From Crambe crambe (lineage: Eukaryota; Porifera; Demospongiae; Poecilosclerida; Crambeidae), in assembly GCA_963924555.1 (NCBI GenBank), contig OZ004597.1, forward strand, positions 372,001 to 436,000: a DNA stretch of 64,000 nucleotides, read 5' to 3'. The notes under the pieces were generated by a model. It was not told the DNA's origin. It did no database searches and worked only from the letters and a program-made list of their open reading frames with translations. Position numbers and translations under genes: made by a program. Each line of letters starts with the position of its first letter. Within the stretch, counting starts at the first letter, position 1. Shown here one piece after another: positions 49,301 through 60,317 of the stretch.

Positions 49301-52300
49301 GAGCAACAGGGGACATGCTGGGTGTATAGGGGGAGCGACTGGAGGGGTACGGAGAGCGCATCATGGAAGAGGGCATGCCAGGAGGGTAATCTGGCTGCAT
49401 GTCGTATTGTCTCTGGAAGGAAGGGTTGCTATTGTAGGGTGGGTAGTTGCTGGGGCCATACGGAGAGTGGTGGTAACCAGGCACATCAACAGGATATGGA
49501 GGAGGATACGATGGAGGGGTGGGAACAGAGTTCACAGCACCGCCAGCACCTAGTCCTGGTGTAGCAGCAGCTCCTCCCATGTCCATATCTATACTGAAGT
49601 CCTGGCTACCTCCTCCTGCTGCTGCTCCACTGCCTCCCCTGACTCCTGTGGGGGTTCCAACAGACCCCGGGGTTCCTGGCTGCTGGGTAAGAGTGGGCGT
49701 GGCTCCATGTGGGCCGTGTGGTGGAAAATGAGAGGATGGGAAATGGGAAGGGGAAGGCACACCTGCAGAAGGAGTGGCAGGACCTTCTTGACTGGGGTAT
49801 GGAGAAGGAGACATCCCTAATACAGACTCTGCATCCTGAACACTCATCTCTGGCAGTGGTTCTGCCGAATATGACTCCACAGAGTTTTGGGAATCGTTGA
49901 TGAAGCCTAAATTACTGCCGTCTTCATGGTTTTGAGAATTGACCACCTTAGGAGGGCCTTCTTGAGGCGTCCCTATTGGCTGGATGGAATCCATCTTGTT
50001 AGTACTGTTCTTCATATGCACTCCATTGCCACTGATGTTGCTGCTACTGCCCTGAGAGTTGACCCTCTCCACCACATGCTCCCCATCTAACAGATCAGAC
50101 ACCGGGCCAGCACACACAGTCTCCCCGTTGACTCTCCCAATCATAGAATGGCTACCATCAAACTTTGATGAAACTTCCGAGACATGATTGATTCTGTCCT
50201 TGCACTCCCCATCACTTGAGAGCTGACTACATGGTGAACTCAGACTCGTGTGTCTGGAAATGGAGTTATCTAACTTTGAGAGACAGGCTGAGATGTCTAT
50301 GTTATTCACATGGCACTCGTATGGCAGAAGTAACTTAGTGTAGTATTGCTGCAGTGTTCTGAGCGAGCTCGAGGTCGGGTTATTTGCTCCACCATATGCA
50401 GTCTTGAAAATATCACGCCATAATCTTTTCTCCACAACCTATTATCAAATAAATCGGTTGCCGGAGATTCTAAATAATGCATACCTTATCTACCATAGCC
50501 ATTTATTCTAATCAATGCACACTGTTAATTGTTGAGCATACTTACGTTAATGAATCCACCATGTTGTTGCACACTATTGAAAATCTGGTAAAGATCGAAA
50601 GGAGCTTTACAAATCATGGGAAGCCGGACCAGTTGAATGCCTATACAATGGAGGCAAAAAAAACAACAAAAAAACAACAACATTAAATGGGATGGTCTGA
50701 GGTAAGGTCACTACACCCCACTGCCTCCACTACAAGGAAAAGGTGGGACTGCAGGTCAAAACAGCAAACCAGTCACCCAAACCTCACACCAGATGTACAG
50801 GCACAGCTATGGTAAACCCAGTACTAAGCTATGGTAACCCAGTACTAAGCCACTGATAGCATTAGGAGCCCTTTCAAGCTGTGAAATTTCACAACCATGT
50901 GGTCAGGAAGAATAGCCTCTGGGGCCACTCAGGAGATCAAAGCTGAAAGATTAAAGTACACCCACATTCCACAGCTTGGTAGCCAATGACATATAAATTA
51001 CACATAACCAGTTGACATAATCCCCAAAACATACACTTCCAATAACTCAATGTGGATTCAATACACAACATAACAGTTTATGTTTGGTGATAGTGTAACC
51101 AAGCCATGAGTAAGGCATGCCATAATTGAGTCAGGCCAGGGCTGGCCTAGTACTAAGTTTTGATTGGTCCATTCCAGTGTACACATGCAGCACTATCAGT
51201 ATCAAACTTATCACAACAACTCTAATGACACAAGCAGCCGCAGATCCTGTCACATGACTTCCATATAAGGAGACTTAGGACCACAATTCAAAAATAGGCT
51301 ACACCTTATTCTATCAGTCTGTATGCCAGGTCAGCACTGTAGGGCTTGCTGCCTAGATACCAAGTTTAGCATGGGAATTCTGTCTCTACAGGATTACAGA
51401 TAGTTACACACCTAACCAAGGAAGTCAGAAAGTTACACCCTTGACCCTACCTATCCTGGCAATAGCAATAAGTCTAAAGTTACACCTTTTAGATATCCAC
51501 TGGCAACAGCACATTTTAGCCATGACAACTCAAATTGAATTACCTTCTTTTTCCAAGTAATTCAGTAACAAATCCAAAAAGATTTTCCTCTTCTGATCTC
51601 CATCATATTGAGAGGATATACACTGGAAAAATTTTAAGGGCCAAAGAATTAGCATGTCAGCTGTAAATATCCTCATATACATGATGTAATCCTGTGCTTA
51701 TGGCTACTCACAAATTGGGTGCTGAACTAACATACCTTCTTTGGATCAATTACATTCATTGAAAACAAAAACCTGGGCAACCAAACCATGTGTTTGGGTA
51801 GCTTAAAACTACACTTCAAACAGATGATTACATAACCCTCCCAACTCTGAATGAATTAGCAATATTGGGATCACTCCTATTGATTATGGTGTGCATTAAT
51901 TAGAAACTTACAGGATGGTTTCTATCAACAGGTGACATGGTGAATTTTCTTGCCTACATAATAAGAATAGCAAAGCAAGTCATAAAATACTTCTATTATT
52001 GTTTCTCGCATAACTCACAGTTTTTCCATCTTCAGTCAGAGGAGAAGGCTGATTCTCACCTCTAAACGAAGGTGAGCGTGCATGATAGCCTAGAAAATCT
52101 GGTCTACCTGCAGCAGGACTCCGGCCATCTTGCAATCCTGGTACTACATTCGGATTCAGTGTGTTCCCAAGTGGACTCTGGGTGTGTGGCGAGTTCATAC
52201 CACTTCCCGTTCCTCCTCCATCTCTCACCGAATTGCTGAGTGGTGAGGACTGCTGCACATTACTGACCAGGGGCACTTCAACTGGCTGATCATTCTGAAT

Positions 52301-54725
52301 TCCAAGCACACTCTCCACATGCAGAGGACTTGCTCGGTTTCTAACCTCCCTCATAGCCTGTGAAGGCGGGTTAGCATTGGTAGCAGAGTCAGCTCCATCC
52401 ATTATTGAATTCTGTCTAGAATAAGACTGACTCATATCCTGCTCAACGCTTTGTCCACCCGAGGAGAGCTGGGAGTCTAGGCGAGTAGTCACCACGTTCA
52501 TCTGAGGGGATATCACTGTACTTGACTCGGGAGTGTGGGGGACATTCGTGGAGGGGGTCATCGGTGATGCCTGCTGCTCCACCATTCTTGGGCTGCTGTA
52601 CGAGGGATATTGTTGGCTGGACGAAGAGGCGGAGGTGGTGGCCAACAGAGCATCGCGGAGACTTGAAATGGACTGGGCCTTGGGTAACTCAGAATTGCGA
52701 GGAGACAAGAGATCTGCTTGTTTCTGCACTGAAGATCCTGGTTTGGGTTTGGATGATGGTATCTCCTGCGATTTTAACTTGGAAGGGTTAGCAGATGATG
52801 GGTTGCTTGGGGTTGAGGGTCCTCCAGTGGGATAATCCGGACTCTGATAGGAAGGGGTGTGCCAATTTCCGGAGGACCCAGGAGCAGGAGAAGACTGGAA
52901 TGTGAACAGGCACATCATTATCATTATAAAAATTAAAAAAACATTTCTAAGCTTACATGTCCTCCTCCAGGATGAGGGGGGACCTGGGACGGCCATGGAC
53001 CACCTGGACTGCCACTCCCAGCACCAGGAGGAAGCATATGTGTACCACCAGGTATTCCACCCTGCAAAATAGAATATTTCATTTAAAGCACATCATTGAG
53101 TAAGAAATTAATTTCATGGTGTACGAATAACTTGATAAAGATGCACCCCCAGGTACAGTAATAACCCCAACACAAAAACACTTTACTTTGAAAGTGCAGC
53201 ACTTCTGAGCTGTTTTGAGATGGCATGTTTGTAAAATTCTACAAAATGCTAACAGATCCTCAACACAACAGAGTTCACATGAACCCATTTGAGCACACAT
53301 AACACACATAAAGCTGAAAGCACACACAATTATAAAAACTTTAGGGGAAACTAAACTGAGGAGCAAGGAAGTACAGAAAGCTAAGGGGTGTGGTATACAC
53401 AACTTGAGGCTCCACTACTGGATAATATGCACTGATATGCTTGTCACATAATAACCACAATTTATACACGCTCAAAAACGGAACAGAACCAGTCACATGG
53501 CAAGCATCTGTAAGATAGGGGATGCAAATCAAAGAGTTACAGGAAGAGAGAGCCAATCGATGTAGTACCATTGAGCAGGCACTCACACCCTGGAAATATG
53601 TTGCTATGCACACAGATACACACGCACTTTCTATACTTTCAACAGGTTGATCCACACCTTCATGAAAAGGAGAAAACTACTGCAAAGAGAGACTTGTACA
53701 CATACCATGTAGGGAGATCCATCAACCATGCCTCCACCTCCCATATCCAGCTGACTGCCCGAAGAGGAGCCTCCAGCTGGTGGAGTGAACCTGTGGCCAG
53801 AAGGATGTTGGTGCATTAACCCTGGATGGCCCGTTGGCATGGGAGAGTGTGAGCCACCATAGGGAGGAAAGTGGCCACCTGACGGGAAGTGGTGGGGCGG
53901 ACCTGGGTACCCTGAAGAACTGCCAGGATAAGGAGCCATGTTCTGTGTCATATTCTGCATATCAGAAGAGATTGGTGGCCAGTATTACAATGTTTGGGGC
54001 AATCATGAGTCCACCTCCTGGGCTGAACTTAGCAATAACAGCCCACCCCCTGGTAAACTTTATACCAAACACTGGGCAAAATTCATTACTCAGCTAAATA
54101 TGCACATCCAAACAGCTGCTAAAACAAGTATTTGAGGAATTCAAGCATATCTATTTGAGCCAGCATAGTGTAGTATAAGAGCAGCCAATAAGACTATCAA
54201 CAGTATAACACTATACCATTGCATTAGGAACAAAGGGACATTCCCTCCAACCACATTTAGAGCACACCTTAAAACTTCCCTCCAAAAATCTTAAAGTTTG
54301 GATGATAACTTGTAACATTTTTTGCAGTAACCATCACAACTCTACACAACAGCTAAGCTATAGCTTTTACATCAAGTCATGACAAGGATTGGTGAAGTGT
54401 ACAGAAAAAGTTCACACCATACACATTGACCTACTTGCATCCCATAAGGGCCTGGTTTGCCGGTATGAGGCCCCATGTAGGCCTGTCCAGACATCATAGA
54501 ACTCCACTGATTGTACATAGCCTCAGGATTGCCCATTCCTCCATAATCTCCAGGATAGGGAGGGCGTTGAGACATAAGCTGGGCACCTTCAGGGCCCTTG
54601 GAGCCGTAATACGGCGAAAAAGGGTACCTAGCAGGACCTCCAGACGAGTCAACAGGGACTTGACCACGCATTGGGCCTACTTCTGGCCCATGAGGATACT
54701 GTGCGTCGCCATACTGGCTATACAT
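46306..54725 (-). CDS. ARID1: ARID1/BAF250, DNA-binding subunit of the canonical BAF complex
   Basis: About ten exons on minus, first ATG at 54725 (MYSQYGDAQ) just after an acceptor, so an upstream exon is possible. The N-terminal exons are disordered and rich in Gly/Pro/Ser/Tyr. The ARID domain is assembled from exons at about 51614-51546 (DQKRKIFLDLLLNYLEKEG), about 50641-50558 (RLPMICKAPFDLYQIFNSVQ, then HGGFIN) and the start of the long exon at about 50439 (VVEKRLWRDIFKTAYGG). The spacing matches vertebrate ARID1. The long exon continues to about 48662 with a polyglutamine run. The last exon, about 48206-46306, is the BAF250_C armadillo-like domain (SLKSGILADSTWALDTLTIL), which scaffolds SMARCA4 in cBAF. 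It is nuclear. Small internal exons are approximate. Confidence 0.88.
48230..48440. repeat. Imperfect direct repeats in an ARID1 intron
   Basis: Blocks such as CAGCAGGGGCACTA(C/T)CTGATTG, CACAATGTAGGTGTG and GGTGTGCATTATT recur two or three times in the intron before the last ARID1 exon. Confidence 0.75.
49015..49180 (-). repeat. Polyglutamine-coding CAG/CAA tracts in ARID1
   Basis: Two Q tracts: a longer one of about 17 Gln near 49125-49175 and shorter ones near 49010-49060. Both are mixed CAA/CAG on minus, so they are less prone to slippage than a pure CAG tract. Confidence 0.9.
50650..51540. other. Long ARID1 intron
   Basis: About 900 bases between two ARID-domain exons, the longest exon gap of this gene in coding terms. 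Apart from a duplicated CAGCTATGGTAA.CCCAGTACTAAG near 50804-50850, nothing stands out. Confidence 0.5.
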
Positions 54726-54813
54726 ATCCAACTGTGTACGCTTTAGAGGTTTGTGACGTGCTCAGAAAAACTTTGATTCATTTCAAACAAAGCTACTTAG
54801 CACTGTTGATTCG

Positions 54814-55002
54814 ATGCAACGTAGCCCGTTGCCACTTTCCTCACCTTACAATCGAAATCGCAAACTCTCAGTGGATGCGATCAGTGGGGAGAAAGTTCAG
54901 TTCCGAGGGCCAGATTGGTGCACTCCTGACGGCCATTTTTTACTTTGTGGCCAGATACCGTATATTCTAATTATGCAGCAAGAACCACGTGTTCGCAGCT
55001 AA
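54814..55002 (+). CDS. Small orphan protein, 62 residues
   Basis: ATG at 54814 to TAA at 55000-55002, with AATAAA at 55024-55029, about 20 bases past the stop. The product opens MQRSPLPLSSPYNRNRKLS (two SP sites and basic residues, like a kinase target) and includes FRGPDWCTPDGHFLLCG. No signal peptide or transmembrane helix is obvious and I do not recognise a family. The start is about 88 bases from the ARID1 ATG on the other strand, so they would share a promoter. The end converges on the eL24 gene with a 65-base gap. The well-placed poly(A) signal and fit in a dense region favour a real gene. Confidence 0.5.
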   Translation: MQRSPLPLSSPYNRNRKLSVDAISGEKVQFRGPDWCTPDGHFLLCGQIPYILIMQQEPRVRS

Positions 55003-55067
55003 TGATACAAAGGAAGCAGATGAAATAAAACATCACATATAAGTATCAAATGTGTTTTTTTAATTTT

Positions 55068-55982
55068 TTATCGTCTCTGTCCTGCACGACCTGATCCACC
55101 CTTAGACATTGTCTTGGGAGCCTTTACCTTACTCTGCTGAGCCTTCTGAGCTTGCTGTATGTAAACAAGAGGACAAAATCAAGTTGTGAAACCACTGACT
55201 GCTGGTATGAATAGCCATTGTACCCACAAATACTTGACAGCTAGCCCAGTGCTACTTATCTGAATTCCACATTTTTGCCTATTCATAGCCAACCTTTGAT
55301 GCTGCTTGAATTTTGCCCTTTTTCTTAGCAGCTGCCTTTTCTTTTGCAACTCTACACAGTTAAAACAAAAAGAACATCTTATCATGTGTAAGGTCTTTCC
55401 ATTTTAATATGTACCGAATGGCTTGCTCTCTTTGGGCTTTTCTAACTTCAACGGTTTGGTTTCTCTTTTGGAGAATTTGCTCCAGGGTGGCCCCAGCATA
55501 GGCTCTGTTAAATTTCTGAGTCTTCCTAGACCTTCTCTTCACTTGCTCCTCTAAGGTACCCTTTTTGTGTTTTCTTCTGTAGAGTATAGTCCATCTAGTT
55601 TCTCGGGGATTACGCTTCATAAAAAATGATTTTTCACTCTTTCCATTGACAAAATTAAAGACCTAAATTTTTTTTAAAAAGTTCAATACTCCAAATAAAG
55701 CACACCACAAAATGTTTCTTAAATTGCTACCACCTTCGTATACTGATTTCTTATAACTCACTATACTGTAGTTTTCACTATACTGTAGTTCTAACCTTTC
55801 CATCTATTCTGACATATCTTTTACCCCTACTGGGGTATATCTTCTGCTGACTGAAATGACACAACTCTAACCTGGTTTAGTAATAACAGTACGACCAATA
55901 TGTTCATGACTCGTAGATAATAACACAATACTAAGAATTTTAAATATGATTAAAATAGATACATGAACTTAACTTACTTCAT
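55068..55982 (-). CDS. RPL24: 60S ribosomal protein eL24
   Basis: Exon 1 is only five coding bases (55982-55978, ATGAA), exon 2 is 55871-55796 and exon 3 starts at 55662. Two further exons follow to the stop at 55068. The first two exons give exactly 27 codons. Motifs: [20 protein letters not shown] (zinc-finger remnant region), [20 protein letters not shown], and the basic helix [11 protein letters not shown]. It ends [10 protein letters not shown]. It is a component of the large ribosomal subunit. A pyrimidine tract CTTCCTTTT on minus at about 56005-56015 could be a 5' TOP start. Length and composition are as expected for the family. Confidence 0.93.
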
Positions 55983-56041
55983 CTTCTCTCCTTTGAGCAC
56001 ATGTGTAAAAGGAAGGCGTGGCAGTAAATTCACGTGACAAA
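55983..56041. promoter_or_regulatory. 59-bp bidirectional promoter, RPL24 / CCDC28
   Basis: Divergent ATGs lie at 55982 (minus) and 56042 (plus). The spacer contains CACGTGAC (56031-56038, an E-box of the USF/TFE type) and, on minus, the pyrimidine-rich CCTTCCTTTTACAC that could be the TOP initiator of eL24. Confidence 0.55.
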
Positions 56042-56576
56042 ATGGCGACTAATTATGATATTGAGGGAGATGACTCGAGACCAACTCCTGATTCAAAAGC
56101 GACTAGAAGTCCTAAAGCAAAGAGTTCATCTCTTCGACACAAGACCAGATTTCCAACAGAGGCTGTAAGACAGTCAGAAGAATCGCTGAGGCAACTTTTG
56201 GATGATTTCGAGCATGGAAGACTCAATGCTTTTGGTATTAATGAAAAGTCTAAAATAAGCATAGGTATCTGTTCTTGTCCAATCACCTGCAGAGGATACC
56301 GACATGCTCCAGAAGATGAAGGAGATTCAGGAATTGCAAGAAAAGCTGACCGTGAAACACTTTGAAATTGATCAGTCAAAGGGGATGCCAGACAGTGCAA
56401 GTGGTACAGCAATGGGAGAACACAAAGAAGACTGTCAATTAATGGAGCTAACACAGGCACTGGAAAAGTTAGGAGCAAGCATTCAATCTCTCCACTCAAA
56501 GCAGTCAAAAAAGCCAGTAGATCCAGCAAGTAAAAGAGTTCACTTGAAACCCAATATAGAAGAGGAAGTCGTGTAG
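56042..56576 (+). CDS. CCDC28: CCDC28 homologue
   Basis: Two exons, 56042-56234 and 56293-56576; the lengths add to 477 bases (158 codons plus stop), in frame. The disordered N-terminus is followed by SEESLRQLLDDFEHGRLNAF, then MLQKMKEIQELQEKL in a coiled coil. This matches the vertebrate CCDC28A/B core (LLNDFHSGKLQAFG..MQEKLA) as I recall it. CCDC28B is linked to cilia and Bardet-Biedl biology and to mTORC2. The C-terminus here is longer and ends HLKPNIEEEVV. It shares a promoter with RPL24 and converges on CHMP1B. Confidence 0.8.
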
Positions 56577-56703
56577 TTCATCATTTCTTTTTTTAAATCA
56601 GATATTTAAAAAGTGTATTCATAGTTGGTCTGATGATAATTAGCTAGGTTTATACAGATATACATACAGAAGTTAAAACATATTGAGTTCCATAGATAAA
56701 GGT

Positions 56704-57841
56704 TCACGTGTTTCTTAGTTGGGCCAGTCTTGCCGACAAATCGTCCTGAAAGTTCAAGCATAGTTAACGGTACAAAACATGAGTAGTGTACAAACCTGTT
56801 CTGCTGTGGATGCTACTCCAGTTGGATTGGTTGGCAGTTCAAGGTTCAAATCCAATCTGAATAACAATTATAAGTCCAAGACTAACTTTTGATGACTCCC
56901 CACTATGACTATGAGCAAACTCACCCAGCTTCATCAGATGCCTGCTGCATGAGACCAGTAACTTGCTCCTTTAATTGTAGTAGGGAGATGATTGTAATGA
57001 AGTAAAATTATATAGATGTTACCTCTGGTATTGAAAGAGTGGTCACACCACTCATGGCTTCATCCATGGTCTGTGTTTGTACATCAAGATGTTCAAATTG
57101 ACGTTCAAACTGATCCATGATTCCAGCAACCTGCACAAGGATGCCACAATAACTTGTATATAAAATATTTCATCCCGGTAGCGTACTTTTTCCAAGTTCA
57201 TGGACTTCAGTGCGGAGTCCATTGATTTCACAACTCCTCCCATTGCAGCAGTAACCTAGAGGATAATCAGATTAGATCTCTAAGACAAGCCAAACTGTTT
57301 CTTGACTTACCTGTCTCATTTGAATGGCTGACTGAACTCGTGAAGCCACTCCATCCACTCTAGCACTCATCCTCATAAAGTTCAGACCCTGGTGTCAAAG
57401 GGTTACTATCTATAATGAGAGTGCTCAGAATGCATCATTAAACTTCACCTGGTTCTTTTGCCGAATAGCGTTTTCTGCATGAATCCTAGCCCCTTCGACA
57501 TTACCTTTTTGAAGAGCCTAAACAATAACAGATAGTGCATGATGAAACAATCTATGGTTCTTTGATCGCATACCTTCTTCAATTTGATTTTTTCTGCCTT
57601 TTCTTCTTTATCACATTTTTTAGCACTTCTTGCCATTTGCTTTGATGCAAACTGTGAAGAGAGGAACATGATAGCACAATGGATTGGCTAACTAGCTAGC
57701 CAGTCAACCACTTACCTTCAAGTTGAAGAGATGCTCTGGTGTACAAGTATTAAGGTTAAGGAAAGAGTGGCATATTACTTGATGATAGCTAGCTTTGTAT
57801 GTATTAATTATTGATAGGATACTTTCCATGTTTTTCGACAT
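56704..57841 (-). CDS. CHMP1B: CHMP1B, ESCRT-III subunit
   Basis: About nine small exons on minus, ATG at 57841. The start MSKNMEKHLFNLKFASKQMA is nearly identical to vertebrate CHMP1B. Exon 2 is a 20-base microexon (about 57737-57718, HLFNLK). Further motifs: RIHAENAIRQKNQGLNFMRM, MSARVDGVASRVQ and GVVKSMDSALKSMNLEKV. The acidic C-terminal half ends DDLSARLAQLRN, the MIM1 motif that binds the MIT domains of VPS4 and spastin. It acts in membrane scission at endosomes, the midbody and the nuclear envelope. The stop TGA is at 56704-56706. Full length for the family. Confidence 0.93.
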
Positions 57842-58146
57842 CTTGGAATGGTTGGGAAGTTACGTTCTAGAAAATTCAGCAACTTAGAAGTAGCAGATAT
57901 AGCCTCTGGACTAACACTCACAATGGTACAGCAACTGGAACTTAGCTAGCGAGCGAGTTATTTACCAACTTGGATCATGTGATTATCAGCTTACAAAAAT
58001 GGGTTCAAAGTACAAAATATGTCATCGTATTCAGAAGGAAAAGGATCGTCTCGAGGTCACGTTGTTGACATGCTCGAGGATCATGAAGTTGCATAACTAG
58101 CAATCTGTTGGAGCAAACCAGTTTGATTTTGTCTCTTTCCTTCACG
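57842..58146. promoter_or_regulatory. Intergenic region between divergent CHMP1B and SLC25A39/40
   Basis: About 305 bases hold both promoters. No strong motif was recognised; the sequence is ordinary AT-rich with a GCTAGCGAGCGAG stretch near 57945. Confidence 0.4.
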
Positions 58147-59228
58147 ATGTCTTCTAATATCACACCAAGACAGCAAATCATTTCATCATGTTCAGGAGCA
58201 GTCCTTACCTCTGTACTCACCACTCCTTTTGATGTGGTTAAAATTCGACTCCAGGCCCAGCAACAGTATATCTTTAATAAACCATGTTATCTGCTGGAGC
58301 ACAGGTGTCTGGATGGAGTCACAATGTGTACTGTTGCCCCTGATGGTTCTCACGTCCACTACCAGCGCTTCAGTGGAACAAGAGATGCTTTCTTGAAGAT
58401 GGCCCAACTGGAAGGTTTCAGTTCTTGGTGGAGAGGACTCTCTCCTGCATTATTAATGGCCGTGCCAGCTACTATGATCTATTATACTGGCTATGATCAG
58501 CTCAAGGTAGTATTTGGATTCAAAGATGGGCGGAGCAATTTCATGGCCCCTGCTCTTGCTGGGAGTTTGGCTAGAACTGCTGCTGTGACAGCTGTATGTC
58601 CTATTGAACTAATTAGAACTAAACTCCAGTCTCGGAAAGGCTACAACTACAAGGAGCTGTTGACTGTTGTTCGGAGTGCTATCCAGCAGAATGGAGTGTT
58701 GAGCCTATGGCGAGGACTATCACCAATGCTTCTCAGAGATGTTCCTTTTTCTGTTCTTTATTGGTTATGCTACGAGTACTTCAAACTTGAGTTCACCCGG
58801 TCTTGGTTGGGTGACAGATATGCAGCCATTATTCCTTTTCTTTCTGGTAGTATGTCTGGAACCATTGCAGCAGTTGTGACCAACCCACTGGATGTCGTCA
58901 AAACTCACATGCAAGTAAGGAAGTAGCTAGCTACGACACAGTGGTGAATCTGACCACCTCTTTAGAATACCACTTGGTTTGTGTGACACTTTTATTTTTG
59001 TTGTCTTCACAGGTTGAATTAGGACAATCTGTTGCAGGCGGTAGGATGCTAGGTGCAGGTTCTCTTCGGACTGTTCTGAGAGAAGTAATCTCTAGTCACG
59101 GGTACAGTGGGTTGTTTACTGGTCTGACCCCTCGTGTAGCCAAAATTGCCCCAGCCTGTGCTATCATGATATCTAGCTATGAGGCATGCAAAGAGTACTT
59201 CAGAAAACAAAATTCAACAGAAATATAA
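58147..59228 (+). CDS. SLC25A39/40-like: SLC25A39/40-type mitochondrial carrier (glutathione importer family)
   Basis: Two exons, 58147-58914 and 59013-59228, in frame, 327 residues. Three carrier repeats with P-x-D/E-x-x-K/R signatures: TPFDVVKIRLQ, CPIELIRTKLQ and NPLDVVKTHMQ. It is distinguished from other carriers by the cysteine-bearing matrix loop after repeat-one helix 1 (C47, C54, C61 in KPCYLLEHRCLDGVTMC) and by WRGLSPALLMAVPATMIYYT. SLC25A39 imports glutathione into mitochondria, and that loop carries an iron-sulphur-sensing cysteine set. The ATG at 58147 starts just before the first helix. AATAAA lies at 59239-59244. Confidence 0.88.
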
Positions 59229-59238
59229 TGGGAGTTAT

Positions 59239-59253
59239 AATAAAATATTTATT
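59239..59253. terminator. Overlapping opposed poly(A) signals
   Basis: AATAAA on plus (59239-59244, for the carrier gene) and TTTATT (59248-59253, AATAAA on minus, for the DHHC gene ending at 59293) are four bases apart, so both transcripts should overlap at their 3' ends. Confidence 0.6.
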
Positions 59254-59292
59254 TCAAATACCTTTGTATTCTTGCTTGATGATGACTCCATT

Positions 59293-60234
59293 TTATGACT
59301 TTTTTGGTTTATTCTTTGCTGGTAGTAGAAACCATATCGGATGAGTCCGCTGATGGAGAAGCAATCGTTTTAAGCGACTGTTTTCCTCCATAAATTGTTT
59401 CAAATTGATTTTTACCTTGAATTTGTTCTTCAGTATCTTGTATGTTGAAATATTAGCCAGCAGCATGAGAATATGACATACAACTGTTGTTGTAATGGTC
59501 ATGAATGCTCCCATTATAGGGAATGCAAGCCCACTGTATGGTTCAAGTTCTTTGCACACTCCTTCAACCCTCTCCTTCTCAATTGTCACACCAAATGCTT
59601 TCCAAGTTAAGAAAAAGCACTCACCAAAGTATATGAAGCCTACAGAAATGGCATAGGCTAATGCTATCATTTTATAGACTAATCCGATGAAAAAATAGGA
59701 GTAATTGGCTTCACCAATGCAGTTTCCAGTAAAGGGACAATGGTGGTCTTTAAATAGAATATCAGACTGGCAAACTTTGCAGTAATGAGAAGAGTCCTTA
59801 TCATAATCAGGTTGTGTATTTGGAACATTTTCAATTGATTTCTTCTCATTTGATTCATCCACACTATTCAGCATGTTTGAACTAGTCTCGTTCCCACTGT
59901 TTTTTCTCGAACCAGGTTGAAAGATCCCTGGTCTTGAAAGCACTGTGCGAGAATAGTTACCAACTACATTTATCCACAGCCAGTAAGTAAATAGACTATG
60001 GAGGGCAACTTCAAATGGATGGACAGATATCTGAAGCATTAGAGGCACAAACAGATATACTTGCATGAATAGCACAAAGAAATACCACAGGAACATGAAG
60101 ATGATGAGATAAACACTGATGGCCTTGTTCGTTAGTCTCTTAATATTCCATTTTGGGAATAATTGCTGTAAAAAGTCGACCACTAAAGGTGTGTGTGCTA
60201 AGAATATCAAGAAGACCATAATGTAGACAAACAT
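59293..60234 (-). CDS. Divergent DHHC-type palmitoyltransferase, copy 1
   Basis: 313 residues from the ATG at 60234 (MFVYIMVFLIFLAHTPL), chosen because it aligns with the start of copy 2 and follows an acceptor at 60242. Four or more transmembrane helices. The catalytic core is SSHYCKVCQSDILFKDHHCP then FTGNCIGEANYSYFF, with DHHC intact. The usual first CxxC of the cysteine-rich domain, one further zinc cysteine and the TTxE motif are not visible, so it is an outlying member. DHHC enzymes attach palmitate to cysteines of proteins on Golgi, endosome and plasma membranes. The basic C-terminus ends KNKPKKS. Confidence 0.78.
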   Translation of the reverse strand: MFVYIMVFLIFLAHTPLVVDFLQQLFPKWNIKRLTNKAISVYLIIFMFLWYFFVLFMQVYLFVPLMLQISVHPFEVALHSLFTYWLWINVVGNYSRTVLSRPGIFQPGSRKNSGNETSSNMLNSVDESNEKKSIENVPNTQPDYDKDSSHYCKVCQSDILFKDHHCPFTGNCIGEANYSYFFIGLVYKMIALAYAISVGFIYFGECFFLTWKAFGVTIEKERVEGVCKELEPYSGLAFPIMGAFMTITTTVVCHILMLLANISTYKILKNKFKVKINLKQFMEENSRLKRLLLHQRTHPIWFLLPAKNKPKKS

Positions 60235-60317
60235 GTCTGACCTGCAAAATAGAAATAATGAATAGAACTCGATATTATATTCACCTACACAATAGTATTT
60301 TACACAATGGTATGTTC

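Noticed and set aside
54671-54970. 99-codon plus-strand ORF across the ARID1 start
   Set aside because: It lacks a sensible ATG, overlaps the ARID1 first exon antisense and has no poly(A) match in its own frame; the 62-residue frame fits the signals better.
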